DNA from: Alteromonadaceae bacterium
Lineage (GTDB): Bacteria; Pseudomonadota; Gammaproteobacteria; Enterobacterales; Alteromonadaceae
Length of the DNA: 64,000 nt
NCBI GenBank assembly: GCA_014872785.1
Contig: WKFJ01000011.1
Coordinates: forward strand, 62,001-126,000
Direction of reading: 5' to 3'
The notes under the pieces are model-generated. The model searched no databases, was not told where the DNA came from, and worked only from the letters and a program-made list of their open reading frames with translations. Made by a program: the position numbers and the translations under genes. This document shows positions 1-8,974 of this stretch, in pieces. Numbering within the stretch: the first letter of the stretch is position 1; every line of letters starts with the position of its first letter.

Positions 1-385
1 GTTGCTGCATCTCAAACGTCTGCTCGACTTTAGTTATCGCATCTTGCAATCGTCGGTCGTCTACTGGTTTGAGTACGTAATCAAGCGCGTGTATATCGAA
101 GGCCTTAATGGCATAACTGTCAAAGGCAGTAACAAACACGATTAGAGGTAAAGTCACCCCATTTTCTCGCAGTTTATTAATTACTTGAAAGCCATTGAGC
201 CCCGGCATTTGTATATCTAGAAACACCAAGTCGGGCTTGAGTAAAGGCACTTTTTCAACCGCCTCATTGCCGCTGGTGCATTCTCCAATCACCTCCACCT
301 GGTCAAAACTGCCCAAGCGAATCGATAGTCCTTTTCTCGCTAACGGTTCATCGTCGACGATTAATGCTTTAATCTTCTTAGCCAT
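1..385 (-). CDS. LytTR-type response regulator (partial, C-terminus off window)
   Basis: Only the receiver domain is visible; the gene runs off the left edge, so the expected LytTR DNA-binding domain is not seen. The N-terminus reads MAKKIKALIVDDEPLA, giving the acidic pocket, followed by the phosphoacceptor segment FLDIQMPGLNG and the conserved VTAFDSYAIKAFDIHALDYVLKP, which is typical of AlgR/LytR receivers. The start overlaps the stop of the upstream kinase gene by 8 bp (14 bp if the ATG at 391 is used), so the pair is translationally coupled. It should be the cognate regulator of that LytS-type kinase. The family assignment rests on the receiver signature and the kinase type; target genes are unknown. 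Confidence 0.85.
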   Translation of the reverse strand, partial: MAKKIKALIVDDEPLARKGLSIRLGSFDQVEVIGECTSGNEAVEKVPLLKPDLVFLDIQMPGLNGFQVINKLRENGVTLPLIVFVTAFDSYAIKAFDIHALDYVLKPVDDRRLQDAITKVEQTFEMQQ

Positions 386-1463
386 TGTCATTTATTTCAT
401 AGGGTATTCTAATGCTCACCTTGATCCCTGCAGGGTCATTGTGAGACACAACAAAGGAGTAGTTATTGCCATATAAGGAATATAGTCGTTCCTGTATATT
501 GGTCAATCCAACTCCGCCACTGCTGCTAGAGCGTTCCATCTGCCCATTAACAATATTTGCGCCTGGGCCGTTATCGGATACTTCTAGCAATAAGTCTCGA
601 CCAAACAATTTAGTCGCGACACAAATTTGCCCGCCGTTTTCCATTTTTGAAATTGCATACTTGATAGCGTTCTCAATCAGAGGTTGCAAAATTAAGCTGG
701 GAACAAGTGCGTGCATTGTTTCGTTGTCGGTTTTCCAAACCACATCGAGTCTTTCGTCAAAGCGCACTTTTTCGATATCTAAATACAACTCTAATGCTTG
801 CACTTCTTGCTGTAATTGCACTTTCTTGATGGGGTCTTTGTCTAATGAATAACGCAAAAAGTCACTCAACCTACTAACCATCCCCTCTGCCGTTTGATTT
901 TCTTTCATCAAAATCAACGTTGATATGGCATTCAATGTATTAAACAAAAAGTGAGGATTCAGCTGATATCGCAGCATTTTAATATGTGCTTGGTGCGCCA
1001 TTGCACTTGCGGTAAGTGCATTTTGCTTTTCCTTCTGTAACATCTGATAGTTTTTTATGCCGAAATACAAACCACTCCAACACATCAAAATAAACAGAGA
1101 ATCGGCGCTATTAGACAAATACATATACCATTCGTCAGGTTGCCAGCCGTGCTTGTAAATTTCCCAATAATGCAGGTTTTTAACCACCTGCCAAATGGTG
1201 CCAAATACAAAACTGGCACTCACGATGACAATAACCATTAACCAAGGCGGCTTTGCCCATACCATTCTGTATATGTATCTCAAAGGTATAGTCAGAAACC
1301 AACCAGCTAGCGCATTTAAGATTATGATGAATATCCATATGCTGCGCATGTCATGGAGAAAAGAGCCAATATAATAGACTAATGCAAAGCCAATCCAGCC
1401 CCCAGTATGGAGTGTCCAGAACAGCTTTTCCCTATCCTCAAATATCTTTTGCAACTGAATCAC
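378..1463 (-). CDS. LytS/YpdA-type sensor histidine kinase
   Basis: This is a 361-residue inner-membrane histidine kinase of the His_kinase family (LytS/AlgZ type). The N-terminal third has about four hydrophobic segments (around residues 15-35, 40-65, 75-95 and 110-135). A linker leads to the phosphoacceptor helix with LNPHFLFNTLNAIS near residue 175. The ATP-binding domain shows PLIENAIKYAI and SDNGPG, then GGVGLTNIQERL. No periplasmic ligand domain is visible, so sensing probably occurs in or near the membrane. The start is GTG with an AAGGTG ribosome-binding site 7 bases upstream. The 3' end overlaps the response-regulator gene. The stimulus cannot be inferred. Confidence 0.9.
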   Translation of the reverse strand: MIQLQKIFEDREKLFWTLHTGGWIGFALVYYIGSFLHDMRSIWIFIIILNALAGWFLTIPLRYIYRMVWAKPPWLMVIVIVSASFVFGTIWQVVKNLHYWEIYKHGWQPDEWYMYLSNSADSLFILMCWSGLYFGIKNYQMLQKEKQNALTASAMAHQAHIKMLRYQLNPHFLFNTLNAISTLILMKENQTAEGMVSRLSDFLRYSLDKDPIKKVQLQQEVQALELYLDIEKVRFDERLDVVWKTDNETMHALVPSLILQPLIENAIKYAISKMENGGQICVATKLFGRDLLLEVSDNGPGANIVNGQMERSSSSGGVGLTNIQERLYSLYGNNYSFVVSHNDPAGIKVSIRIPYEINDNG

Positions 1464-1650
1464 AGTGCATCACCTTCATAACTTTGATATTAAAATTATA
1501 CGCAAATGCTAGGCGGAGCGTTTGTCACTAATCGTAGGACAAACGTCATCCATCGCATAAATCGAGAAAAGTTCTGAATATCAGACTGATATCGGCAACA
1601 TGGTGGCCATTTTTTTACACCAATGTAAAGCAATCATCGGCAAAATTGGC

Positions 1651-2133
1651 TTACTTGTAAGAAATATTGAAACGCTTAAACCAATGCACCCACCACCAGG
1701 CAGGCCCCACCAGTAAGAATTGTAAATCCTTTAGAAACGATGGTTTCTTGCCTTCAATATGATGTCCTACAAATTGCAGGATCCACATAACAACGAACAA
1801 CGCCAAGCTGAATTGCCAGACTTCAATGCCCGCTTGATACACCATATCAATGGTGACAAAGACCCCAATGGTTAACAATGTCATAGCGGCGCCAATAGGG
1901 CCAGATAATTTGAAGTAGTAATAAAGCACTGGAATAACCAATACGTGTGCCCAGGTCACGTTAAAAAAGGCCAACATCTCAGGGGTTGGAATTGACCATA
2001 TCAGCGCAATCGTCACCCAATAGATTGAGGGTACCGCAATGGCATGAATTAAAATATTGAGCTTATTGGTGTGGCTTTCACCGTACTCTTGGAGAAGTGC
2101 GTCAATCTGACGTGATTCAATTTGTTGCAACAT
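1651..2133 (-). CDS. DUF962/Mpo1-like membrane protein
   Basis: This 160-residue protein matches the DUF962 (YGL010w/Mpo1-like) family. It has an N-terminal helix with IDALLQEYGESHTNKLN, four hydrophobic segments, and a conserved end with GHHIEGKKPS and FLLVGPAWW. The yeast member Mpo1 is an Fe(II)-dependent dioxygenase that alpha-oxidises 2-hydroxy fatty acids. The conserved His residues (HAIAVP and GHHIEGKKP) are present here, but the bacterial substrate is unknown. The frame stays open upstream, but the ATG at 2133 (MLQQIESRQ) matches the family start and was chosen. It follows the PilZ gene on the same strand. Confidence 0.75.
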   Translation of the reverse strand: MLQQIESRQIDALLQEYGESHTNKLNILIHAIAVPSIYWVTIALIWSIPTPEMLAFFNVTWAHVLVIPVLYYYFKLSGPIGAAMTLLTIGVFVTIDMVYQAGIEVWQFSLALFVVMWILQFVGHHIEGKKPSFLKDLQFLLVGPAWWWVHWFKRFNISYK

Positions 2134-2217
2134 AATATGTAAATGAGTTGTTATTATTATGTTACAGAGGATACTTTGAAACGAGGGGTCGGAGCAAGTT
2201 TTCCGACCCAATGCGAA

Positions 2218-2892
2218 CTAGAGACTGACCATGAGTCTGTCTAACAGACGCCTTTTTTCCTCATTGTCTTCTTCAAAACGAATACCGTAGTAGAAATTGA
2301 GTTCGTCAGACTTGATATTCATGATACTACCTTTGAGTTCAAACAACTTTCCTGACGGATCATTGAGATGCAATACCACTGAATTTTGCTCTATCTTGCG
2401 ATTCTCTTTTTTCTCCGCAGCCACTCTGCAACCGCTATTTGAAATATCGAGCACCATGCCTATCGCAAGACGTTTCTTGGCGATATCTGACACTATCTGA
2501 GCCGGAGCTCTGATTTGCGCGCGTTTCTCCCCTCTGAGCCCCTGGCTTTGTATACTGTCAGGAAAAGACAAAAACAAAAGATGTACAGGACTTCTGACTA
2601 TCGCTTTTAGGGTAGTCTTAAACGCGAGAATTTCGCCTGTCTCGTCCAAGATAACGCGCATGACAACGGGTCTATCGGCGTATAGACCATCACCTAATCG
2701 TCCGTATTTGGTCTCATCTGGATAACGCACGATGATCATCTTCATACCATCAATACCAATGTATTCGCTTCTGACACGGCGAACAGTGGTAGGCATGGTA
2801 ATTTGTAAATCTATAGGCGTGCCGGGGCGAAGTGACCGCAGTTTATTGATGTCGGCACTGCTTAATCCTTTTTTCTCTGAAAATAGAGCCAT
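2218..2892 (-). CDS. PilZ-domain cyclic-di-GMP binding protein (YcgR-like)
   Basis: This 224-residue cytoplasmic protein has a YcgR-like N-terminal beta domain (about residues 20-115) and a C-terminal PilZ domain (about 120-220). The c-di-GMP binding signature is visible: an Arg-rich switch RGEKRAQIR near residue 120, followed by DISNSGCRV near residue 150. Proteins of this layout usually transmit c-di-GMP levels to motility or surface functions. No flagellar genes are in the window to identify a partner. The window also encodes two c-di-GMP turnover proteins (19.2 kb and 48.6 kb). Confidence 0.85.
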   Translation of the reverse strand: MALFSEKKGLSSADINKLRSLRPGTPIDLQITMPTTVRRVRSEYIGIDGMKMIIVRYPDETKYGRLGDGLYADRPVVMRVILDETGEILAFKTTLKAIVRSPVHLLFLSFPDSIQSQGLRGEKRAQIRAPAQIVSDIAKKRLAIGMVLDISNSGCRVAAEKKENRKIEQNSVVLHLNDPSGKLFELKGSIMNIKSDELNFYYGIRFEEDNEEKRRLLDRLMVSL

Positions 2893-3072
2893 ACGTGAAA
2901 ATATCTACTCCAAACAGTTTATTTTTTTAGGTTCCTGACGTTATTGTGCATCACTCAAAGGAATTATCACAATAGTAAATAAGTCCAATGTATTGAGACC
3001 AATCAATTTTATCTGTGTTAGTTGTTAAATTTTCTATTAATATGAAAGGTAATCGTCAGAAAAAGTAAAAAC

Positions 3073-4914
3073 ATGAACATAATCGAAAGCCAAAAACATC
3101 TCGTTAAAAAATTAGATACCAAACTACATTATCGAGTTCAGGTTGAGTCAATAACTCGGCATCTATTCCGTGTTGAGCTGGAAATCGATTGTTCAGAGCA
3201 CGACGAATTAACACTTTCACTGCCGTCTTGGATCCCAGGCAGCTACATGATCCGTGATTTCGCAAAGAATATTGTTGAAATCAAAGCTTGTGACCCACAA
3301 GAAAATTCGGTGGATTTGCAACAAGTAGACAAGCAGACCTGGAAATTAAACTGCAAGCAAAAAGACTCTATTGCAGTAATCTACTCAGTTTACGCTTTTG
3401 ACTTGTCAGTCCGCTCCGCTTTCCTTGATAAGGAATTTGGCTTTGCTAATGGTACTAGCCTATTTTTATGCGTCAACGAGATGCAAAGCCAAGCGATGCA
3501 TGTGTCCTTTAAACCAGTTGAGATTTTGCCGAACTGGGAAATTTTCACAGCAATGCCGCAAACTAGACTCAGTTGGCAAGGCTACGGTCAATATCAATGC
3601 AATAACTACCTTGAGTTAATCGAACATCCCATTTTGTGGTCTGAACCTCATAAAATTAAGTTCGAAGTGAATGAAATCGAGTTCGAAATGGTTTTTGCAG
3701 GTGGTGTTGATGCCGATTTACATCGAATTAAAAAAGATCTCATTAAGGTCGTTGGCCATCACCTAAAACTGTTTGGCAAGAATCTCAACATTAGTCGCTA
3801 TTTATTTATCACTATGCTCACCGAGGGCGGATTTGGAGGTCTTGAACACACTCACTCGACCGCACTAATGTTTGATAGAAAATCATTACCCACACAGCCA
3901 CAAAACGATGATATGCCTGATGGGTATAGAGACTTTTTAAGTTTGTGCAGCCATGAGTTTTTTCACACATGGCATGTAAAAAGAATAAAGCCCAAAGAAT
4001 TTAGTTGCCCAGACTTAAGCCGTGAAACCTACTCTGAACAACTGTGGATATACGAAGGCTTTACGTCGTATTACGATGATTATAGCCTTCTTCGAGCGGG
4101 TTTAATTACGTCAGAATCCTATCTGGAACTACTCGGTAGACAGCTCACCAGATTGTTACGCAACAAGGGCGCCTTTAAACAAAGCGTGGCCGAATCTAGC
4201 TTTAACGCCTGGACGAAATTCTATAAGCAAGACGAAAATGCCGCAAACGCCATCGTCAGTTACTACAACAAAGGCGCCATTATTGCGCTGTGTCTAGATT
4301 TAATTATACGCAGTCGTAGTAGAGGCACTTACTCTCTTGATTCAGTCATGCGCTTTTTGTGGAAACACTACGGTGCGACAAACATAGGCACACCAACTAA
4401 CATCATTAATCATATTCTGAACGATGCGATGGGCGTTGATTGTGATGAGTTTATTGCACAAGCCGTATATTCAACTGAGCAGTTGCCCTATGAAGAACTG
4501 CTGGCTGAAGTCGGCGTAAAAGTGTGTTTGCGGAGCCGAAGCGGTAATCAAGATAAAGGTGGCAAAGCGTCGACAAACCCATTGAAACGGGATTTTGCTG
4601 CGATTTACCAAAAAACACCAGCGGGCTTCAAAATCAAACAGGTTTCTGAAGCGGGAGCAGCGCAGCTATGCGGGCTTGCTAAAGACGACTTAATCATCGC
4701 TATTAATGGGCTACAGTTGGGTCAACTGGATCTAATGGAAGAATTAGGGAGATTAGAAGTTAATAGCACTGCACGGCTTGATTTGTTCAGACGTGGGCAG
4801 CTTATTCAGCTGCATTTACCGGTAATGCCTGCTCCTCTGGATACTATATATTTAGAAGTAGAATCAGAAGATAAAAGTAAAGGCTGGTTGTGCCCAGGCT
4901 GGCTAGCAGGTTAA
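3073..4914 (+). CDS. M61 family metallopeptidase with PDZ domain (glycyl aminopeptidase-like)
   Basis: This 613-residue protein is of the M61 glycyl aminopeptidase family. It has an N-terminal beta domain (about 1-175), a thermolysin-like catalytic domain with the zinc motif HEFFHTWHVKR near residue 294, and a substrate-binding loop LTEGGFGGLEH upstream of it. A distal Glu lies in LWIYEGFTSYYDDY near residue 325. A PDZ domain occupies about residues 505-590 (AGAAQLCGLAKDDLIIAING). No clear signal peptide is present, so it may act in the cytoplasm. The length is normal for the family. It stands alone, convergent with the next gene. Confidence 0.9.
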   Translation: MNIIESQKHLVKKLDTKLHYRVQVESITRHLFRVELEIDCSEHDELTLSLPSWIPGSYMIRDFAKNIVEIKACDPQENSVDLQQVDKQTWKLNCKQKDSIAVIYSVYAFDLSVRSAFLDKEFGFANGTSLFLCVNEMQSQAMHVSFKPVEILPNWEIFTAMPQTRLSWQGYGQYQCNNYLELIEHPILWSEPHKIKFEVNEIEFEMVFAGGVDADLHRIKKDLIKVVGHHLKLFGKNLNISRYLFITMLTEGGFGGLEHTHSTALMFDRKSLPTQPQNDDMPDGYRDFLSLCSHEFFHTWHVKRIKPKEFSCPDLSRETYSEQLWIYEGFTSYYDDYSLLRAGLITSESYLELLGRQLTRLLRNKGAFKQSVAESSFNAWTKFYKQDENAANAIVSYYNKGAIIALCLDLIIRSRSRGTYSLDSVMRFLWKHYGATNIGTPTNIINHILNDAMGVDCDEFIAQAVYSTEQLPYEELLAEVGVKVCLRSRSGNQDKGGKASTNPLKRDFAAIYQKTPAGFKIKQVSEAGAAQLCGLAKDDLIIAINGLQLGQLDLMEELGRLEVNSTARLDLFRRGQLIQLHLPVMPAPLDTIYLEVESEDKSKGWLCPGWLAG

Positions 4915-4952
4915 GCCTATAAGGGAGCGAGCGGTCATAAAACGACACGACC

Positions 4953-5819
4953 TTACTTTGAGCCAAACTTCGCCTTATATTTGGAGGTAAACTCTTCCAT
5001 TTGCTGGGCGTCAATATAGGGCAAATGCGCAGAGTAATGCTCTTGGCTACCCGCAATAGTGTCGAATACTTCATTAACCTCAGCTACGACTTTTGCACCA
5101 AGTTCAGATTTACTGCAGGCAACGTGTCCCAAGACGAATTGGATTGCCCCCGATAATCCCAGCCCTTTTGCGTTCTGAGGATTGCCCAAGGTCGCCATCT
5201 GTCTCCTAAACTCACCCGGATTTTCAACCGTAATATCGGCAAAGCCTTCCACTAACAATTTAGGACTAGTTTGATACCGATTATCCACGTTCAAATATTG
5301 AATTTTTTGTTCTGGAATCAATTTAATTTGGTCATCGATAAAGTGACCATAGGAGGCATCTTTGACAATGGTTAGCTTTGCCGTCGGATTGGCGTCCAAA
5401 AGATGCATCAGTGATAGTAAATGACCTTCTTCATCTAGCAAACCTTCACCAATAGTTAGTTTGTCACTCATGTAGTAGACGCGCGGAGTCGGATGTAGGC
5501 TAATTGGGGAGCTAAATACGCTGTAGTTTTCACGCGCTTTGGTTTTAATCCGATTGGCAACGCAGGTGTTTTGGGTGTTTTCCAATTCGTATTTCATACG
5601 AGAAACAGAGGTGAGCTTCATTTGAATATCAAACGAAGTAAGTCTGCTGGTAACTAAATAGACGACATCAACACTGATCGAACGTGGCTTGCCATCACGC
5701 AAATGCATCAGTTCTTTTTCGTCGTCTACCAACCAAAAAATCCTTTCATTGGCGTTAACAGCTAAAGGCATCAGCAATACCATGAGTATTGTTGTTTTAA
5801 TTGTATTTGATAAATCCAT
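4953..5819 (-). CDS. periplasmic solute-binding-like protein of unknown ligand
   Basis: This 288-residue protein has a signal peptide (hydrophobic stretch TTILMVLLMPLAVNA, likely cleaved before NERIFW). The body looks like the TIGR02285/SBP_bac_3-like periplasmic proteins common in Alteromonadales, with a conserved middle VYYMSDKLTIGEGLLDEEGHLLSL and a LLVEGFADITVENP-like segment. No transporter genes are adjacent, so it may be a sensory or orphan binding protein. The ATG at 5819 was preferred over an in-frame TTG six bases upstream. The ligand cannot be deduced. Confidence 0.65.
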   Translation of the reverse strand: MDLSNTIKTTILMVLLMPLAVNANERIFWLVDDEKELMHLRDGKPRSISVDVVYLVTSRLTSFDIQMKLTSVSRMKYELENTQNTCVANRIKTKARENYSVFSSPISLHPTPRVYYMSDKLTIGEGLLDEEGHLLSLMHLLDANPTAKLTIVKDASYGHFIDDQIKLIPEQKIQYLNVDNRYQTSPKLLVEGFADITVENPGEFRRQMATLGNPQNAKGLGLSGAIQFVLGHVACSKSELGAKVVAEVNEVFDTIAGSQEHYSAHLPYIDAQQMEEFTSKYKAKFGSK

Positions 5820-5849
5820 TGTCAAAAATACGCTAACACTTAATCTTCA

Positions 5850-6659
5850 TTACTCTCTTGACGGTACCAAAAGACCCGGGTCTACTCGCTTTTCGTGCCA
5901 ATTCATTCTCCAGTCTAGATGCGGACCGGTAACACGTCCAGTATCACCGATTTCAGCCACCAGTTGCCCCTGTTCTACGATATCCCCTACCTTGACGTGG
6001 CTTTTGTGTAAATGCAAAAAAGTAGACGAAATACCATGGCCATGATCGATGATCATCGTGCCGCCGGAATAGTACATATCTGCCACGAACAGGGTTATTA
6101 CGCCACTTGCGGGCGCATAAACCGGCTCACCAATTGGCGCCGCTACATCAATACCAAAGTGTGGTCGCTTCTTTTCACCGTTAAGCACGCGTTGACTGCC
6201 ATAAACGCCACTAATTGGCCCCTGTGCAGGCCAAATGAAATTCTCTATAAAGTCGACGCTATCTGCGCGTAATGCTCTTGCCTCGCGAACTTGTTTAGCA
6301 TCAGCACTAATCTTTTCAAGCACCTCTTTTGGCGGCGTCACCATCTTTTGTGGTAATCCATCAATACGTTGGATTTTGTACTCTCTTTTGCTCAGCGTAA
6401 GTACTTTTTGTTGCAATTCTTGCTCAGGGAGCTGCCATTTCAAAGTGTGTTGTAAATCATCATCTCGTCCAAAGCCAAATGCGAAATGTCCACCTTTGGA
6501 AACGGTTAATCTGCGTTCGTTTAACCACCCCTTTGTACCTGGAGCCACTTTTCCACGAATGAGACTTCCTTGAGTCATCTCGCCCATCAACACCGGTTCT
6601 GCCGCCAAACTCACAAATGACAAAAAGGCTAATATGATTAGCAGCAAATATTTACGCAT
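5850..6659 (-). CDS. M23 family peptidoglycan endopeptidase-like protein
   Basis: This 269-residue exported protein has signal peptide MRKYLLLIILAFLSFVSLAA. The N-terminal half is a beta-rich region of unknown role. The C-terminal M23/LytM domain (about residues 145-260) has both zinc motifs: HFGIDVAAPIGEPVYAP and the distal LHLH in STFLHLHKS. It probably cuts or binds peptidoglycan cross-links in the periplasm. The start at 6659 is fixed by an AAAGGAG site that lies inside the end of the upstream QueD-like gene; the two genes overlap by 8 bp, so translation is coupled. Confidence 0.87.
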   Translation of the reverse strand: MRKYLLLIILAFLSFVSLAAEPVLMGEMTQGSLIRGKVAPGTKGWLNERRLTVSKGGHFAFGFGRDDDLQHTLKWQLPEQELQQKVLTLSKREYKIQRIDGLPQKMVTPPKEVLEKISADAKQVREARALRADSVDFIENFIWPAQGPISGVYGSQRVLNGEKKRPHFGIDVAAPIGEPVYAPASGVITLFVADMYYSGGTMIIDHGHGISSTFLHLHKSHVKVGDIVEQGQLVAEIGDTGRVTGPHLDWRMNWHEKRVDPGLLVPSRE

Positions 6660-7527
6660 ATGCGATAGCTCCTTTACCCACACCTTCATAAGCGAATATT
6701 TGTATCTCATCATCTGGCATCATTGATTTTTGTTCATCCGCAATATACTGCGCCAAACATTCAACGGTACTGTCAGTGTCAATCAACTCGCACGCAGTCT
6801 CTGGCATTACCAGTTCAAATTTACCTTGTGACGCTTCGTAGGAAAAACACACTTTTTCATTGCTGTTAGCCGTGGCTTGAATCATTTCACTCAATTGGCT
6901 AAAAGGAATAACATCAGACGATGTACCGATGTATATATCCCGCCACCTCTGCGCCCAATACGCCTCTTGTTGCGCGGCATTTTCACCGTTACGCATAACC
7001 GTTATTTTGGAGCGATGCCCATGTGCAATGCGCTGACAATTGCCATCGTGCTTCTTCAAACCATGGGTGTAGTGATAAAACGGCGTGGGTATCTGCTCGG
7101 TACGCAGGATCAATTCAATATTGTTGACGTTGTCAGGCAAATGAATCGCTAACACATCACGAAGATAGCCAGATACTGAGGTCATGGTCACTTCATCAGC
7201 ATAGACAAAAGCAAACGACTCAGCCGGACAACTCAGATAAATCTCGTGACCAGGTCGGTTGAAACTCACCACTACATTGTCATTCAGAGGATCGGTCTTA
7301 GACTCTGTGTAAGCGTGTTCTGCGGGAATAACGAGTTTGTGATCAACGTATTCATCGATGAGATATTTGAGTTCTTTTTTTACTTTGCCGAAGTCCAGCA
7401 CCATGCTCTCTTCATTTAAGGAGCCGTGTAAGATAACATCGACAATCCAGCTTTCACCCACCATTCCTCGCTCTGGGCAAAGATAGGAAAAATCCATTAC
7501 GGTGAGATCATTGACAAAAAGCTGCAT
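6652..7527 (-). CDS. tandem 6-carboxytetrahydropterin synthase/PTPS-like protein
   Basis: This 291-residue protein is about twice the usual QueD length. Two PTPS-like halves can be traced. Half 1 (about 1-145) has the MVLDFGKVKKEL and VDHKLVIP motifs but no zinc-binding HGH; GES stands in that position. Half 2 (about 148-291) has the zinc-type residues HYTHGL, Cys164 and AHGHRS (169-171) and a C-terminal FAYEG, but no DF or DH motif. The complementary losses suggest one composite active site. Enzymes of this family act on dihydroneopterin triphosphate-type substrates (queuosine or pterin synthesis); the true substrate here is unknown. It is coupled to the M23 gene. Confidence 0.8.
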   Translation of the reverse strand: MQLFVNDLTVMDFSYLCPERGMVGESWIVDVILHGSLNEESMVLDFGKVKKELKYLIDEYVDHKLVIPAEHAYTESKTDPLNDNVVVSFNRPGHEIYLSCPAESFAFVYADEVTMTSVSGYLRDVLAIHLPDNVNNIELILRTEQIPTPFYHYTHGLKKHDGNCQRIAHGHRSKITVMRNGENAAQQEAYWAQRWRDIYIGTSSDVIPFSQLSEMIQATANSNEKVCFSYEASQGKFELVMPETACELIDTDSTVECLAQYIADEQKSMMPDDEIQIFAYEGVGKGAIAYA

Positions 7528-7600
7528 TATTCTTCTTTTACTCTACATTAAGGAACAGAAACTTGGCTGCTAGTATAGCGTTCAAGTGTTTTTAACGAAA

Positions 7601-7624
7601 CTACCAGACCCAAATGTCTGGCAG
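7601..7624 (-). terminator. possible terminator of yejK
   Basis: This is a hairpin with arms CTACCAGAC and GTCTGGCAG (one G-T wobble) around a 6-base loop, lying just past the yejK stop. On the minus strand the stem is followed only by TTTCGTTAAAAAC, a weak T-tract, so termination activity is uncertain. Confidence 0.4.
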
Positions 7625-7634
7625 TCTTGGTGAT

Positions 7635-8645
7635 TTAATCCTGCCAACGGCTAAGCTGGTCTTTGAGATTGGGTGGAATACCTTTGATTATTAGGGTATC
7701 CGAATCTTCTTGATAAACAATGCGGTCACCTAACATTTTTCGGTCAAAGCTGATACTCACGCCGCCACCGGCACCAGAAAACTTACTCAGTGACTTTATA
7801 GCCGCTTTATCCGCTTGGAACTCATCTTCCAACGGCTGTTCCATAGATTGATTAAACGCGCTGAAGTCTTGCTTTTGGTCATGTGTCGCCAGTTTTTCCG
7901 CCACATCCGACACTTTGATTTCTTCCCCCGTATCAATTTGCTCTTTGTAGTAATCGACTAACTTCTCGCGACTTGCTTGCTTCTCTTCCGGTTCGAGACG
8001 TTCGCTCTCTAAATATTCTTCTACCGACTCAATGAGTTGTTTGTTTTGTTGTTTGATGTCTACTTGTTCATCGCAATGCAAAAAGTCCAAGAAAAAGTCG
8101 GAAATTTTGCGACCTGCTCGGCCCTTTATAAAGCTCACATAACGGTTTTGTTCTTTATTGGTTTGCAGCATGGTTAAATCAATGCGCGCAGCCAACTGCA
8201 TTTTGCTGAGATCCAAATGAGTCGCAACGGACAGTTCGAGGTTCTGGTTTATTTCCACGTGTTCCTTGGTATCTAACACGGCAATCATCAAATATTCCGT
8301 AGCTAAAAATTGAAACTGAGAAATGATGACAAAGCCCGTCTCTACCGCGCCTAATTCTGTCACCGAGGCCAATAATTTTTTGCAGGTTTCCACGCTAAAA
8401 TGTTGGAATGAGTACTCGCCACCTAAAAATGCATCAAGTGCCTTGTCAAAACTGTCTTCTTTTTCTTCTTCATTAAAAGCACCAATACCTTTGACTGGCT
8501 TGTTGTTGTATACCTGGTTCAATTGCTGAACAAACATTTCGATGTCGGCGTTAACGTCAAAAATGTCTGGACGAGTTTTGACGGTTAATGACTCTTCTTC
8601 TAGCTTAAGTTGATGAACAATAAAGTTTTTTATGATGACTGACAT
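7635..8645 (-). CDS. yejK: nucleoid-associated protein YejK/NdpA
   Basis: This 336-residue protein is a full-length match to the 37-kDa nucleoid-associated protein family. The N-terminus MSVIIKNFIVHQL, the middle FIKGRAGRKISDFF, and the C-terminal SFDRKMLGDRI and GIPPNLKDQL are typical. It binds the nucleoid and has been found with the chromosome in Escherichia coli; its exact role is poorly defined. It is divergent from yejL, an arrangement conserved in Gammaproteobacteria, with a shared promoter spacer of about 104 bp. Confidence 0.95.
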   Translation of the reverse strand: MSVIIKNFIVHQLKLEEESLTVKTRPDIFDVNADIEMFVQQLNQVYNNKPVKGIGAFNEEEKEDSFDKALDAFLGGEYSFQHFSVETCKKLLASVTELGAVETGFVIISQFQFLATEYLMIAVLDTKEHVEINQNLELSVATHLDLSKMQLAARIDLTMLQTNKEQNRYVSFIKGRAGRKISDFFLDFLHCDEQVDIKQQNKQLIESVEEYLESERLEPEEKQASREKLVDYYKEQIDTGEEIKVSDVAEKLATHDQKQDFSAFNQSMEQPLEDEFQADKAAIKSLSKFSGAGGGVSISFDRKMLGDRIVYQEDSDTLIIKGIPPNLKDQLSRWQD

Positions 8646-8749
8646 CTAGATTCTCAATCTCTAATAATTTGACAGGACAAAGTAGTCTTGGTTGGAGCTT
8701 CTTGAAAATACTGTTACCATCAAAAAGACATTTCCCAGAGACCTAATAT

Positions 8750-8965
8750 ATGCCGCAACAGTCTAAATATTCCAACGAACAAATTGAAGCATTAATGTCA
8801 GACGTTCTGCTTACGCTGAATAAAGATGGCGACAATAATACCGAATTGATGCTTATGGTGTTGGGCAATAGCGTGACCGCGATATTAGAACAAAACGTAC
8901 CCGCAGGCGTGCGTAAGAGCGTAGCTGAAAAATTCAGTGAAGTGTTGGTAAAAAGCGTCAGTTAA
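8750..8965 (+). CDS. yejL: YejL family protein (DUF1414)
   Basis: This 71-residue acidic helical protein belongs to the YejL/UPF0352 family (SKYSNEQIEALMSDVLLTL near the N-terminus, and VPAGVRKSVAEKFSEVL near the C-terminus). Its function is unknown. It lies 9 bp upstream of the YejM-like gene and divergent from yejK, which matches the conserved yejK-yejL-yejM order. Confidence 0.93.
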   Translation: MPQQSKYSNEQIEALMSDVLLTLNKDGDNNTELMLMVLGNSVTAILEQNVPAGVRKSVAEKFSEVLVKSVS

Positions 8966-8974
8966 GAAAAGCTT

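Noticed and set aside
5689-6573. Plus-strand frames opposite the M23 and binding-protein genes
   Set aside because: They are shadows of well-supported minus-strand genes, with composition unlike real proteins and no ribosome-binding sites.
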